DNA of 64,000 nt from Tropicimonas sediminicola (GTDB taxonomy: Bacteria > Pseudomonadota > Alphaproteobacteria > Rhodobacterales > Rhodobacteraceae): assembly GCF_900188335.1 (NCBI RefSeq), contig NZ_FZOY01000010.1, positions 62,001 to 126,000 of the forward strand. Direction: 5' to 3'. This document shows positions 40,200-47,335 of this stretch, piece after piece. The notes below the pieces were generated by a model. It saw only the letters and a list, made by a program, of their open reading frames with translations, was not told the DNA's origin and did no database searches. The position numbers and the translations under genes were made by a program. The stretch's first letter is position 1, and each line of letters begins with the position of its first letter.

Positions 40200-41710
40200 C
40201 AGATGGGGCTCCTCTTGCGTCCGGTGAACAGGCGCTTGACGATTGGCAACTGGCTGACGACGAGCGCGACGTTGAGAGCCAGAAGGATCGCCGCGCCCGG
40301 GCGCGTCCAGAACGTGCTCAGGTCGCCATCGGAGATCAGGAGCGAGCGCCGGAAGGTCTCGTCGAAGAGCGGCCCGAGGATCACGCCGATCACCAGCGGC
40401 GCGATGGGATAGTGCATTGCGTTCATCGCGAAGGCGACGAAACCGACGGCAAGCATCAGGTAGAGGTCGTTGATGCCGCCCCCGACCGAGAAGCTGCCGA
40501 TGGTGGTCAGCACCATGACTACGGGCAGAAAGATGGTCTGCGGAATGCGCAGCACCATGATGAAGACGCGCGCGGTGAGCAGGCCCATGATCGCCATCGT
40601 GAAGGACGCCATGACGAGGATCGCCACGACATGCAGGATCAGCTGCGGGTCGATCGTGGGCCCGGGGATCACGTTGTTGATCTTGAGCGCGCCGAGCAGG
40701 GCGGCGGCAGGAGGCGAGCCCGGAATGCCGAGCACGAGGAGCGGAATGAGCGCCCCGCCGATGGCCGCGTTGTTCGCCGCCTCGGCCGACAGCAGCCCGT
40801 TCACCGAGCCGGTACCGAACTTGTCCCCGTCCTTGCAGACCGTGCGGCCGACGCCGTAGGACACCCAGCCCGCCACGTCCTCGCCCACGCCGGGCAGAGC
40901 GCCGATGCCGGTGCCGATCACGCCGGAACGGGCGATGGTCGGGAAACGGCGCATGACGGTGCCGATGCGCGGCACGATCCGCCCCACGTCCACCTTCTGC
41001 CCGATCGAACCGTCGGCCCGCATGCCGTCCATGATCTGCGGCACCGCGAAGGCGCCCATCAGCACCGGCACCACCTGGAAACCCGACATCAGGTAGGACC
41101 AGCCGAAGGTGTAGCGCGTTTCCGACAGGATCGGGTCGAGCCCCACCATGGCCATCGCCAGCCCGATCAACCCGCTGATCCAGCCCTTGAGAACCAGGTC
41201 CTTGCTCATCAAGGTGCCTGAAAGGAGGATACCGAAGAGGGCCAGCAAGGCCTTTTCCGGGCTGGCGATGTTCTTGGAGATCATCAGCAGCAGCCAGACG
41301 AAGACGAGCAGGAAGCCCGTCCCGATCAGCGTGCCGATGAAGCTCGCGGTGGTGGTCATCCCCAGGGCCTCGCCGCCGCGCCCCTGCTTGGCCAGCGGGT
41401 TGCCGTCCATCGCGGTGGCCGCACTGGCGGCGGTGCCCGGGATGTTGAGAAGGATCGACGGGTAGGACCCGCCGTAGATCGCTCCGACGTAGGCGCCGAT
41501 CAGCGCGATCAGCGACTGCTCGAGCGGGAACTTGTTGCCGAAGAAGCCGGTCAGGATGGTGACCGCGAGCGTCGCGGTCAGCCCCGGCAGCGCCCCGAAT
41601 ACGATGCCGAGAAAGACCGAGCAGACGAGGTAGACATAGGTGATCGGATCCGAGGCCAGCGAGACCAGCTCGAACCAGAAACCTGCGACTTGGGTGAGGA
41701 AATAGTCCAT
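40199..41710 (-). CDS. tctA: TTT transporter large permease TctA (second system)
   Basis: A 503-residue permease with about 12 helices. The duplicated motifs are FGALPGLTATLAVTILTGFF with NIPGTAASAATAMDGNPLAK in the first half and GALPGVGEDVAGWVSYGVG with VLGIPGSPPAAALLGAL in the second, characteristic of TctA. Unlike the first system (21573-23603), it is not fused to TctB. It has a normal length. Gap to tctB is 1 bp, and the ABM gene start overlaps its stop. Confidence 0.93.
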   Translation of the reverse strand: MDYFLTQVAGFWFELVSLASDPITYVYLVCSVFLGIVFGALPGLTATLAVTILTGFFGNKFPLEQSLIALIGAYVGAIYGGSYPSILLNIPGTAASAATAMDGNPLAKQGRGGEALGMTTTASFIGTLIGTGFLLVFVWLLLMISKNIASPEKALLALFGILLSGTLMSKDLVLKGWISGLIGLAMAMVGLDPILSETRYTFGWSYLMSGFQVVPVLMGAFAVPQIMDGMRADGSIGQKVDVGRIVPRIGTVMRRFPTIARSGVIGTGIGALPGVGEDVAGWVSYGVGRTVCKDGDKFGTGSVNGLLSAEAANNAAIGGALIPLLVLGIPGSPPAAALLGALKINNVIPGPTIDPQLILHVVAILVMASFTMAIMGLLTARVFIMVLRIPQTIFLPVVMVLTTIGSFSVGGGINDLYLMLAVGFVAFAMNAMHYPIAPLVIGVILGPLFDETFRRSLLISDGDLSTFWTRPGAAILLALNVALVVSQLPIVKRLFTGRKRSPI

Positions 41711-41711
41711 G

Positions 41712-42455
41712 TCACTTTGCCCAGAGGGGTTTCAGGGTGACGTAGTAGTGATACTCGATCTGGCTGAAGATCAGCCCCGAGCGGTTCGGCACGTTCTGCC
41801 GGAAGCCGAAGGCCATCGCGAGAACAAGCAGCAGCGGCACCAGCACGGCGATGTAGGGCGCGACCCGGACCTGCGGCTCCGAGCCGTGCCGCCACAACGT
41901 CCAGGCGGTGAACCCTACCCAGACGATCAGCGTCACCCAGTCGTCGTCATGCGGCTTGGCCCATTGCGATTCCGGGAAATGCACGATCAGCGCATAAAGG
42001 CCGGCCACCGAGAAGACGGCGGCGCTCAGCTTCATCCGGCCGGTGTGCCCGCCGTGGAAACCGAAGATCAGCGTCGTGATCAGAAGTGCGCTGGCGATGA
42101 TGAAATCGACCCGCGGCACCAGGGAGAAGATGTAGAAGAACAGAATGGCCGAGATGCATCCCATTCGGATGACTTCGTCGCGCTCCCAGCCGATCCCGGC
42201 GCCGCGCAGCGCGCGTTCCGCGCCGCCCTCCCTGATCGAGATCGTCAGCAACCCGATCGACACCAGCAGCATCAGGCCGAATATCCCGTAGGGCACGACC
42301 GCGGCCGAGTTGTACCAGTCGCCGGACGAAACCCCGGCCGTGCGTGTCGCGAAGAACGGGATGTGGGTGGTGCGCCAGAGGAAAAAGGCGGAGACGGCGA
42401 TCAGAACCAGCGAAGTCCAGAAATCCCGTGCCCGCAGGGCGGTCTTGTCTTCCAT
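41712..42455 (-). CDS. tctB: TTT transporter small permease TctB, extended
   Basis: A 247-residue membrane protein, longer than the usual 150. It has about six hydrophobic segments: residues 12-25, 47-68, 108-125, 128-142, 153-172 and 203-225. The C-terminal part contains the TctB-like amphipathic pattern. It is encoded between tctC and tctA, separated from tctA by one base, which fixes its role even though TctB sequences are poorly conserved. ATG 42455 gives MEDKTALRARDFWTSLVLIA. Confidence 0.8.
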   Translation of the reverse strand: MEDKTALRARDFWTSLVLIAVSAFFLWRTTHIPFFATRTAGVSSGDWYNSAAVVPYGIFGLMLLVSIGLLTISIREGGAERALRGAGIGWERDEVIRMGCISAILFFYIFSLVPRVDFIIASALLITTLIFGFHGGHTGRMKLSAAVFSVAGLYALIVHFPESQWAKPHDDDWVTLIVWVGFTAWTLWRHGSEPQVRVAPYIAVLVPLLLVLAMAFGFRQNVPNRSGLIFSQIEYHYYVTLKPLWAK

Positions 42456-42477
42456 GTCCCCCTCCAGGTGATGGGTT

Positions 42478-42501
42478 GGCGGGCCCAGGGTCGGGCCCGC
42501 C
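42478..42501 (-). terminator. Perfect 9-bp GC hairpin between tctC and tctB
   Basis: Arms GGCGGGCCC (42478-42486) and GGGCCCGCC (42493-42501) around an AGGGTC loop, in the 61-bp gap following the tctC stop. Without a U-tract it most likely protects the tctC message or reduces read-through into the permease genes. Confidence 0.6.
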
Positions 42502-42516
42502 TGAGGTCAGGGGATC

Positions 42517-43521
42517 TTACGGCTTCTCGATGCCGAGCGTCGACGGATCGACCTCGGTCGCGCCAAGGTCGAACAGCGTCCAGGCGAAGTTGCTCTCCAG
42601 CTTGCGGAAGAGCTCGGTCGCCTCGTCGCCATACTGGCCGCCGATGTCGTAGTAGTTGGTCTTGGCCCATTCGGCGACGGTATCGCCGGCCATCGCCTTC
42701 TCGAAGGCAGCGCCCAGCTTTGCCTTGACGTCGTCGGACGCGGAGGCGTGCACCGCAAAGCCGATCGCCTGCTTCAACGGCAGGTACTGGTCCAGCCCGC
42801 CGATGCTGTCGAAGGCCGACGGGATCGCGATATCACCCACCGCGGCCGCGTCGGGGGTCAGCGTCGCAAGCGGCTTCAGCTCGCCACCGGCGATCAGCGG
42901 CGCCTGCTCTGCGAGCGAGGTGACCACGAGCGCGACCTCGCCGGCCATCGCGGCTTCCTGACCCGGCGCCGAGCCCTTGTAGGGCACGAACTTGAAGGTC
43001 ACGTCGGCCCCCTTCTCGAGCGCGAGCAGGTTCAGGTGGTGGATCGAGCCGGCGCCGGAAGCGGCGGCGGGGATGGTGCCCGGGGCGTCCTTCGCCGCGG
43101 CGACGAGATCGTCGATGGTGTTGTAGGGCGAGTCCTTCGGCACCGAGATCAGGTCCGGCGATCCGCCGACGATGAAGGGATACCAGTAGTCGAACTTCTT
43201 GTCCCATCCGCCCTGGACGGCGGCGGTGACATTGGACTCGCTGAGGCCGACGAGCGTGTATCCGTCATCGGGCTGGTTCATCACGTAGACCATGCCGTTC
43301 GAGCCGGCGACGCCACCTGTCTGGTTGATGACGTTGATCGAGACGGGAAGCTCCTTTTCCATCTCTGCCATGATCATGCGGTTGATGGTGTCGGTGCCGC
43401 CACCGGCGCCCCAGACCACGGCCGTCGTGATGTCCCGGTAGGGGTAGTCCTGCGCCGTGGCCGATCCGACACCGAGTGCCAGAATAGCTGCGCAGATCCT
43501 CAGTCCAGCGCTCCGTTTCAT
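42517..43521 (-). CDS. tctC: TTT transporter binding protein TctC (second system)
   Basis: A 334-residue periplasmic receptor of the Bug/TctC family. The signal peptide is MKRSAGLRICAAILALGVGS with cleavage near ATA-QDYPYRD, followed by the family's DITTAVVWGAGGGTDTINRM. ATG 43521 follows GGGAGGAGCGAT. It is the first gene of the seven-gene operon ending in otnC, so its ligand is probably the acid (or its lactone) degraded by OtnK/OtnC. It is divergent from the LeuB-like gene with a 120-bp control region carrying operator B. Confidence 0.9.
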   Translation of the reverse strand: MKRSAGLRICAAILALGVGSATAQDYPYRDITTAVVWGAGGGTDTINRMIMAEMEKELPVSINVINQTGGVAGSNGMVYVMNQPDDGYTLVGLSESNVTAAVQGGWDKKFDYWYPFIVGGSPDLISVPKDSPYNTIDDLVAAAKDAPGTIPAAASGAGSIHHLNLLALEKGADVTFKFVPYKGSAPGQEAAMAGEVALVVTSLAEQAPLIAGGELKPLATLTPDAAAVGDIAIPSAFDSIGGLDQYLPLKQAIGFAVHASASDDVKAKLGAAFEKAMAGDTVAEWAKTNYYDIGGQYGDEATELFRKLESNFAWTLFDLGATEVDPSTLGIEKP

Positions 43522-43557
43522 ATCGCTCCTCCCAAATCGATGTGGAAACTGTTGCAC

Positions 43558-43584
43558 TCATTTGCGTATGCGTTAAAGTTCGCA
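43558..43584. promoter_or_regulatory. Candidate GntR operator B in the tctC/LeuB-like divergent region
   Basis: TCATTTGCGTAT (43558-43569), three bases, TTAA (43573-43576) and CGCA at 43581-43584. The 12-bp word and spaced TTAA match operator A near 33140 in reverse orientation. It sits 37 bp upstream of the tctC start and 58 bp upstream of the LeuB-like start, able to control both. Confidence 0.6.
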
Positions 43585-43641
43585 TTGTCAACATCGGAGG
43601 TCTGAGACCATTGGACCCACCGGACCGCGGGAGGAAACGGA

Positions 43642-44745
43642 ATGACGCAAGCGGAATTTGATATCGCGGTATTTGCGGGGGACGGAATCGGACCGGAGAT
43701 CACCCGCCCAACACTGGAGATCCTTCGTGCGATGGCGGCGGAAAGCCCTGCCTACGACCTTCGGTTCAAGGATCTGCCCGCGGGCGCGACGCTTTATCGC
43801 GACACGGGCGAGGCCTTTCCTGCAGACTCCCTGTCGCAGGCGCGGGCCGCCGACGCGATCCTCCTGTCGGCGATGGGGCTGCCGGATGTCCGCTACAAGG
43901 ATGGCACCGAGATTTCGCCACAGATCGACCTGCGCAAGGAGCTGCAACTGTTTGCCGGGGTCCGTCCGGTCCGGGTCTCCGCCGGTCAGGCTTCGCCGCT
44001 GACCCTGCCCGAGGGACGGGAGATCGATTTCGTCCTGATCCGCGAAAGCACCGAGGGGCTCTTTTATTCCCAGGGCGCGGGAACGGTGACGGAGACCGAG
44101 GCGAGGGAAACGCTGCTGATCACGCGCGAGGTCTCCGAGAAGCTGTTCGAGTTCGCCTTCGCCCTGGCGCGGGAGCGCAAGGACGAGGGCCGCGGCCCCG
44201 GGCGCGTCACCTGCGTCGACAAGGCAAACGTGTTCCGCGCCTTCGCCTTCTTTCGCGAGATCTTCGACGCGGAGGCCGCGCGGCACCCGGACCTTGAGGC
44301 CAATCACGCCTATGTCGACGCAACGGCCCTTTGGATGGTGCAGAAACCCTGGGATTTCGACGTGCTGGTGACGGAGAACATGTTCGGCGACATCCTGTCG
44401 GACCTCGGCGCTGGCCTGATGGGCGGGTTGGGCCTCGCTCCCTCCGCGGATATCGGCTTGCACAATGCGGTCTTCCAGCCCTGCCACGGCTCCGCACCCG
44501 ATATCGCGGGGCAGAACGTGGCAAACCCGATGGCGATGTTCCTCTCGGCGGCGATGATGCTTGAATGGCTCGGCCGCAAGCACGACAATGCTGCCCTGGT
44601 CGCCGACGGCGCCCGGCTCCGGCACGCGGTCGACGCGGTGCTGGCTGCCGGAGTTGTCCGCACGCGCGACCTTGGCGGTCAGGCCGCGACCGACGAGGTG
44701 GGCCGCGCCGTCGTTCGGGAACTGTGCGCGGGCAAGACGCAATGA
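43642..44745 (+). CDS. Isocitrate/isopropylmalate/tartrate dehydrogenase family protein
   Basis: A 367-residue beta-hydroxyacid oxidative decarboxylase. Recognised motifs: AVFAGDGIGPEITRPTLEIL at the N-terminus, FVLIRESTEGLFYSQGAG (Arg in the substrate loop), CVDKANVFRAF with the catalytic Lys, VTENMFGDILSDLGAGLMGG (metal aspartates) and CHGSAPDIAGQNVANPMAM. The family oxidises 2-hydroxy acids with a malate core (isopropylmalate, isocitrate, D-malate, tartrate). Here a tartrate- or malate-like role seems more fitting than leucine synthesis, because leuC/leuD are absent. Starts at ATG 43642 after GGGAGGAAACGG; overlaps the next gene by ATGA. Confidence 0.87.
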   Translation: MTQAEFDIAVFAGDGIGPEITRPTLEILRAMAAESPAYDLRFKDLPAGATLYRDTGEAFPADSLSQARAADAILLSAMGLPDVRYKDGTEISPQIDLRKELQLFAGVRPVRVSAGQASPLTLPEGREIDFVLIRESTEGLFYSQGAGTVTETEARETLLITREVSEKLFEFAFALARERKDEGRGPGRVTCVDKANVFRAFAFFREIFDAEAARHPDLEANHAYVDATALWMVQKPWDFDVLVTENMFGDILSDLGAGLMGGLGLAPSADIGLHNAVFQPCHGSAPDIAGQNVANPMAMFLSAAMMLEWLGRKHDNAALVADGARLRHAVDAVLAAGVVRTRDLGGQAATDEVGRAVVRELCAGKTQ

Positions 44746-45773
44746 CCACGACAGGAAAGCTTCGCGTCGCCTGCGTCGGCGCCGGGTACTTCAGCAGGTT
44801 CCAGTACGAAAGCTGGGCGCGCATGGAGCGCGTCGCGCTGGTCGGGGCCTGCAACCGGACGTTGTCTAAAGCCCAGGCGACCGGCCTTCCGGCCTATGAT
44901 GACCTGCCCCGGATGCTGCAAGAGGTTCGGCCGGATGTGCTGGATGTCATCCTGCCGCCCGAAGCGCAGGCCGCCGCAATCGACGCGGCGATCGCCGCCG
45001 GTGTCGCCACGGTGATCTGCCAGAAGCCCTTCGGCACCGATCTCGAAGAGGCGCGACGCATCACCAGCGACGCCGCTGCGGCAGGCACCCGCATCGTCAT
45101 TCACGAGAACTTCCGCTTTCAGCCGTGGTATCGGGCGATCAAACAGGCGCTCGACGCCGGCGCGGTCGGCATGCTGCAGCAGGCGACGTTCCGGTTTCGC
45201 CCGGGCGACGGCTGGGGCCCCGATGCCTACCTGGACCGCCAACCCTATTTCCGCACCATGGAGCGCTTCCTCGTGCACGAGACCGCCGTGCACTGGATCG
45301 ACACCTTCCGCTATCTCATGGGCGCACCGCGGTCTGTCTACGCCGACCTGCGGCGTGTGAACCCGGCCATCGCCGGAGAGGACGCGGGCTACGTTCTCTT
45401 TGACCACGCGACGGGTGTCCGGGCCCTGTTCGACGGCAACCGGTGCCTCGATCATTCCGCCGAGAACCGGCGGCGGACCATGGGCGAAGGCCTGTTCGAA
45501 GGGACCGAGGGAACACTGGTGCTGTCGGGGGACGGATCGGTACGGCTCCGCCGCTTCGGCACCGTCGAGGAAACGGAGATCCTTCCGCCCGATACCTGGG
45601 AGGGATTTGGAGGCGATTGCGTCCATGCCTTGCAGATGCACGTTGTATCGGGTCTTCTGGACGGCACCATTATCGAGAACACCGCCGAGGCCTACCTGCC
45701 GGTCATCGAGATCGAGGAGGCAGTCTACCGCTCGGCGGCGGAACGGCGAAAGATCGACCTGGAGACGACGTGA
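44742..45773 (+). CDS. Gfo/Idh/MocA family NAD(P)-dependent oxidoreductase
   Basis: A 343-residue two-domain oxidoreductase. The Rossmann loop is RVACVGAGYFSRFQYESWAR (about 8-27). The usual EKP motif reads CQKPFGTDLEEA, with Gln in place of Glu; the conserved Lys is retained. HENFRFQPWYRAIK and the later VHETAVHWIDTFRYLMG place the catalytic His/Asp region. Members oxidise or reduce sugars and sugar acids or lactones (for example inositol, glucose-fructose, apiose dehydrogenases). Overlaps both the LeuB-like (ATGA) and GntR (GTGA) genes, forming a tight trio. Confidence 0.88.
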   Translation: MTTTGKLRVACVGAGYFSRFQYESWARMERVALVGACNRTLSKAQATGLPAYDDLPRMLQEVRPDVLDVILPPEAQAAAIDAAIAAGVATVICQKPFGTDLEEARRITSDAAAAGTRIVIHENFRFQPWYRAIKQALDAGAVGMLQQATFRFRPGDGWGPDAYLDRQPYFRTMERFLVHETAVHWIDTFRYLMGAPRSVYADLRRVNPAIAGEDAGYVLFDHATGVRALFDGNRCLDHSAENRRRTMGEGLFEGTEGTLVLSGDGSVRLRRFGTVEETEILPPDTWEGFGGDCVHALQMHVVSGLLDGTIIENTAEAYLPVIEIEEAVYRSAAERRKIDLETT

Positions 45774-46447
45774 CGGAACCGCGCGAGAAACAGGGGTCCA
45801 ACACCCAGAGGGCGGTCGAGCAGCTGCGCGACCTGATTTTCTCCGGCGTCCTGGCCGGGGGATCGAACCACCTCGAGACCGAACTGGCCGAGATGCTGGG
45901 CATGTCCCGAACGCCCGTGCGTGAAGCCGCGGTGCTGCTGGAGGCGCAGGGCCTGCTCGAACTGCAGCCGCGCCGCGGCGTGCGGATCCAGCCCGTCTCC
46001 GTGGACGACATGCGCGAGATCTACGAGGTTCTGACCGAACTGGAGAGCCTCGCGGCGGCAAATGCCGCGGCGGCCGGCTACAGCGACGCGGACCTCTCGG
46101 GCCTCGATGCCGCCGTCACCGCGATGGAGGAATCCATCGAAGCGGACGACCTCGAAACCTGGGCCAAGGCGGACGAGATGTTCCACCGCGAACTCGTGCG
46201 CCTCGGAAAGAACTCCCGGGTCGTCACGATCGCCGCGATGATGTCCGACCAGGTGCGCCGGGCGAGACAGACGACCCTGCACATGCGGGCGATGCCCTCT
46301 CGTTCGAACGAAGATCACCGAGCCGTTCTCAATGCCATTCGCGGCGGCGATGCGGTGGAGGCGCGCCGGATCCATCGCGAGCACAGGGAACGCGCCAAGA
46401 ACGAGATCATCGGTTTGCTGGAGAAATACAGGATCCTCAGCCTTTGA
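45770..46447 (+). CDS. GntR-family regulator (FCD type), candidate regulator of the C4-acid module
   Basis: A 225-residue GntR/FadR-type repressor. The winged helix occupies residues about 10-75: RAVEQLRDLIFSGVLAGGSN, then LETELAEMLGMSRTPVREAA, then LLELQPRRGVRIQPVS. The FCD effector domain (about 80-220) has the metal/ligand positions in ADEMFHRELVRLGKN and NEDHRAVLNAIRGGDAVEAR. Its GTG start at 45770 overlaps the Gfo gene stop. As the only regulator in the 33-46 kb block, it is the best candidate to bind the two matching sites near 33140 and 43565. Confidence 0.87.
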   Translation: MTEPREKQGSNTQRAVEQLRDLIFSGVLAGGSNHLETELAEMLGMSRTPVREAAVLLEAQGLLELQPRRGVRIQPVSVDDMREIYEVLTELESLAAANAAAAGYSDADLSGLDAAVTAMEESIEADDLETWAKADEMFHRELVRLGKNSRVVTIAAMMSDQVRRARQTTLHMRAMPSRSNEDHRAVLNAIRGGDAVEARRIHREHRERAKNEIIGLLEKYRILSL

Positions 46448-47335
46448 TCCGTGTTTGCCGGCGGCGCTCCGGCGTCGGACGAGAGCGAGGCGCTCTGATT
46501 GCATGTCCGGGAATCCGATGCTCTGGCGAACCATCGCCTCCGCGTCCAGCTGACCAACTGACGATCTGCGGAATGCACATCTGCTGCAGCGACAAGCACG
46601 CCCGCGACCGCAGCGAGGCTGGACAGGCAGGTCATCTTCACCCCGAAACGGCCCTTGGCGCGCCCTTGCGCCCGGGGAACGGTCTGCCCTCCGGGCGCGG
46701 TTGGGCACCAGCCGAGCTGGAACAGGTCGGCGTCCTGGAGCGTCTCGACCGTGACGTCCCGCACGAGAATCTCCGTTCCCCCGAAGCGGACGAGGGCGTC
46801 GTCGCCGTCATTTTCATCCAAGCATTCAGTGCCGCAGACGCCACGAAGCCTCTCACATTCTTCGGTTCCGATCTGAACAGCGCCGCCATCGCGCACGGCC
46901 GCACTTTCGGCGCTGGTGACGCTCTCCGCGTTACCATGGCCGTCGGCACAGGAGACCTCGACGGAGGTGGCGTTGTCCGCGTCGGCCGGCGTCAATTTAT
47001 GGGTCCGGCTTGTCGCTCCCTCGATATCGCGGCCGCCGCGCAGCCACCAATAGCTGAAGCCGCCTGGCCTATCGGCACCTATGAGGTCCGAAGTGACGGC
47101 GCTCAGCATCTCGCCTCGGGCCGGGGTGCCGGGATGTTTCGTGCCATGTGCGAACCATGCTCAGGGCCGGCTGAAATCGACCTTAGGTAAAGCTGCGATC
47201 CGTCCGGTCGTGGACACGCTTCCAAGTTTGCGGGATCGCCCCCACTTTCGCGGGGACCCCGACATTCACCGAAAGCGCCACTTCACCCGAGGACGGCACC
47301 CGTTGCCGGGACTCGCCACCCCGGCCCGAACCAGA
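46448..47335. other. 888-bp region with no intact gene
   Basis: Between the GntR stop and the ROK stop no complete gene is seen. A decayed reading frame of an RTX/Ig-like protein is recognisable on the minus strand (next entry). The remainder is low in family similarity on both strands, and I read it as non-coding. Confidence 0.6.
46720..47160 (-). pseudogene. Remnant of an RTX-type secreted protein with Ig-like domain
   Basis: The minus-strand frame contains GTPARGEMLSAVTSDLIGAD, then FSYWWLRGGRDIEGATS, then THKLTPADADNATSVEVSCA and DGHGNAESVTSAES. This order matches one repeat of the Ig-like domain found in large RTX adhesins (consensus G-T-P-x-x-G-E-x-L ... Y-x-W-L-R-D-G-x-x-I-x-G-A-T). 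After a short gap, DENDGDDALVRFGGTEILVR followed by DVTVETLQDADLF resembles the C-terminal end of calcium-binding type I secreted proteins. A stop (TGA at 47161-47163) closes the frame upstream and no start, transporter or full repeat array is present. It is a fragment of a much larger gene. Confidence rests on pattern recall, not a search. Confidence 0.6.

Noticed and set aside
43642-44745. Calling the LeuB-like gene leuB
   Set aside because: No leuA, leuC or leuD nearby; it is coupled to a Gfo/Idh/MocA gene and a GntR regulator, which points to catabolism.
46444-47190. Plus-strand frame across the geneless gap
   Set aside because: No family similarity; the minus strand shows the RTX/Ig-like remnant instead.
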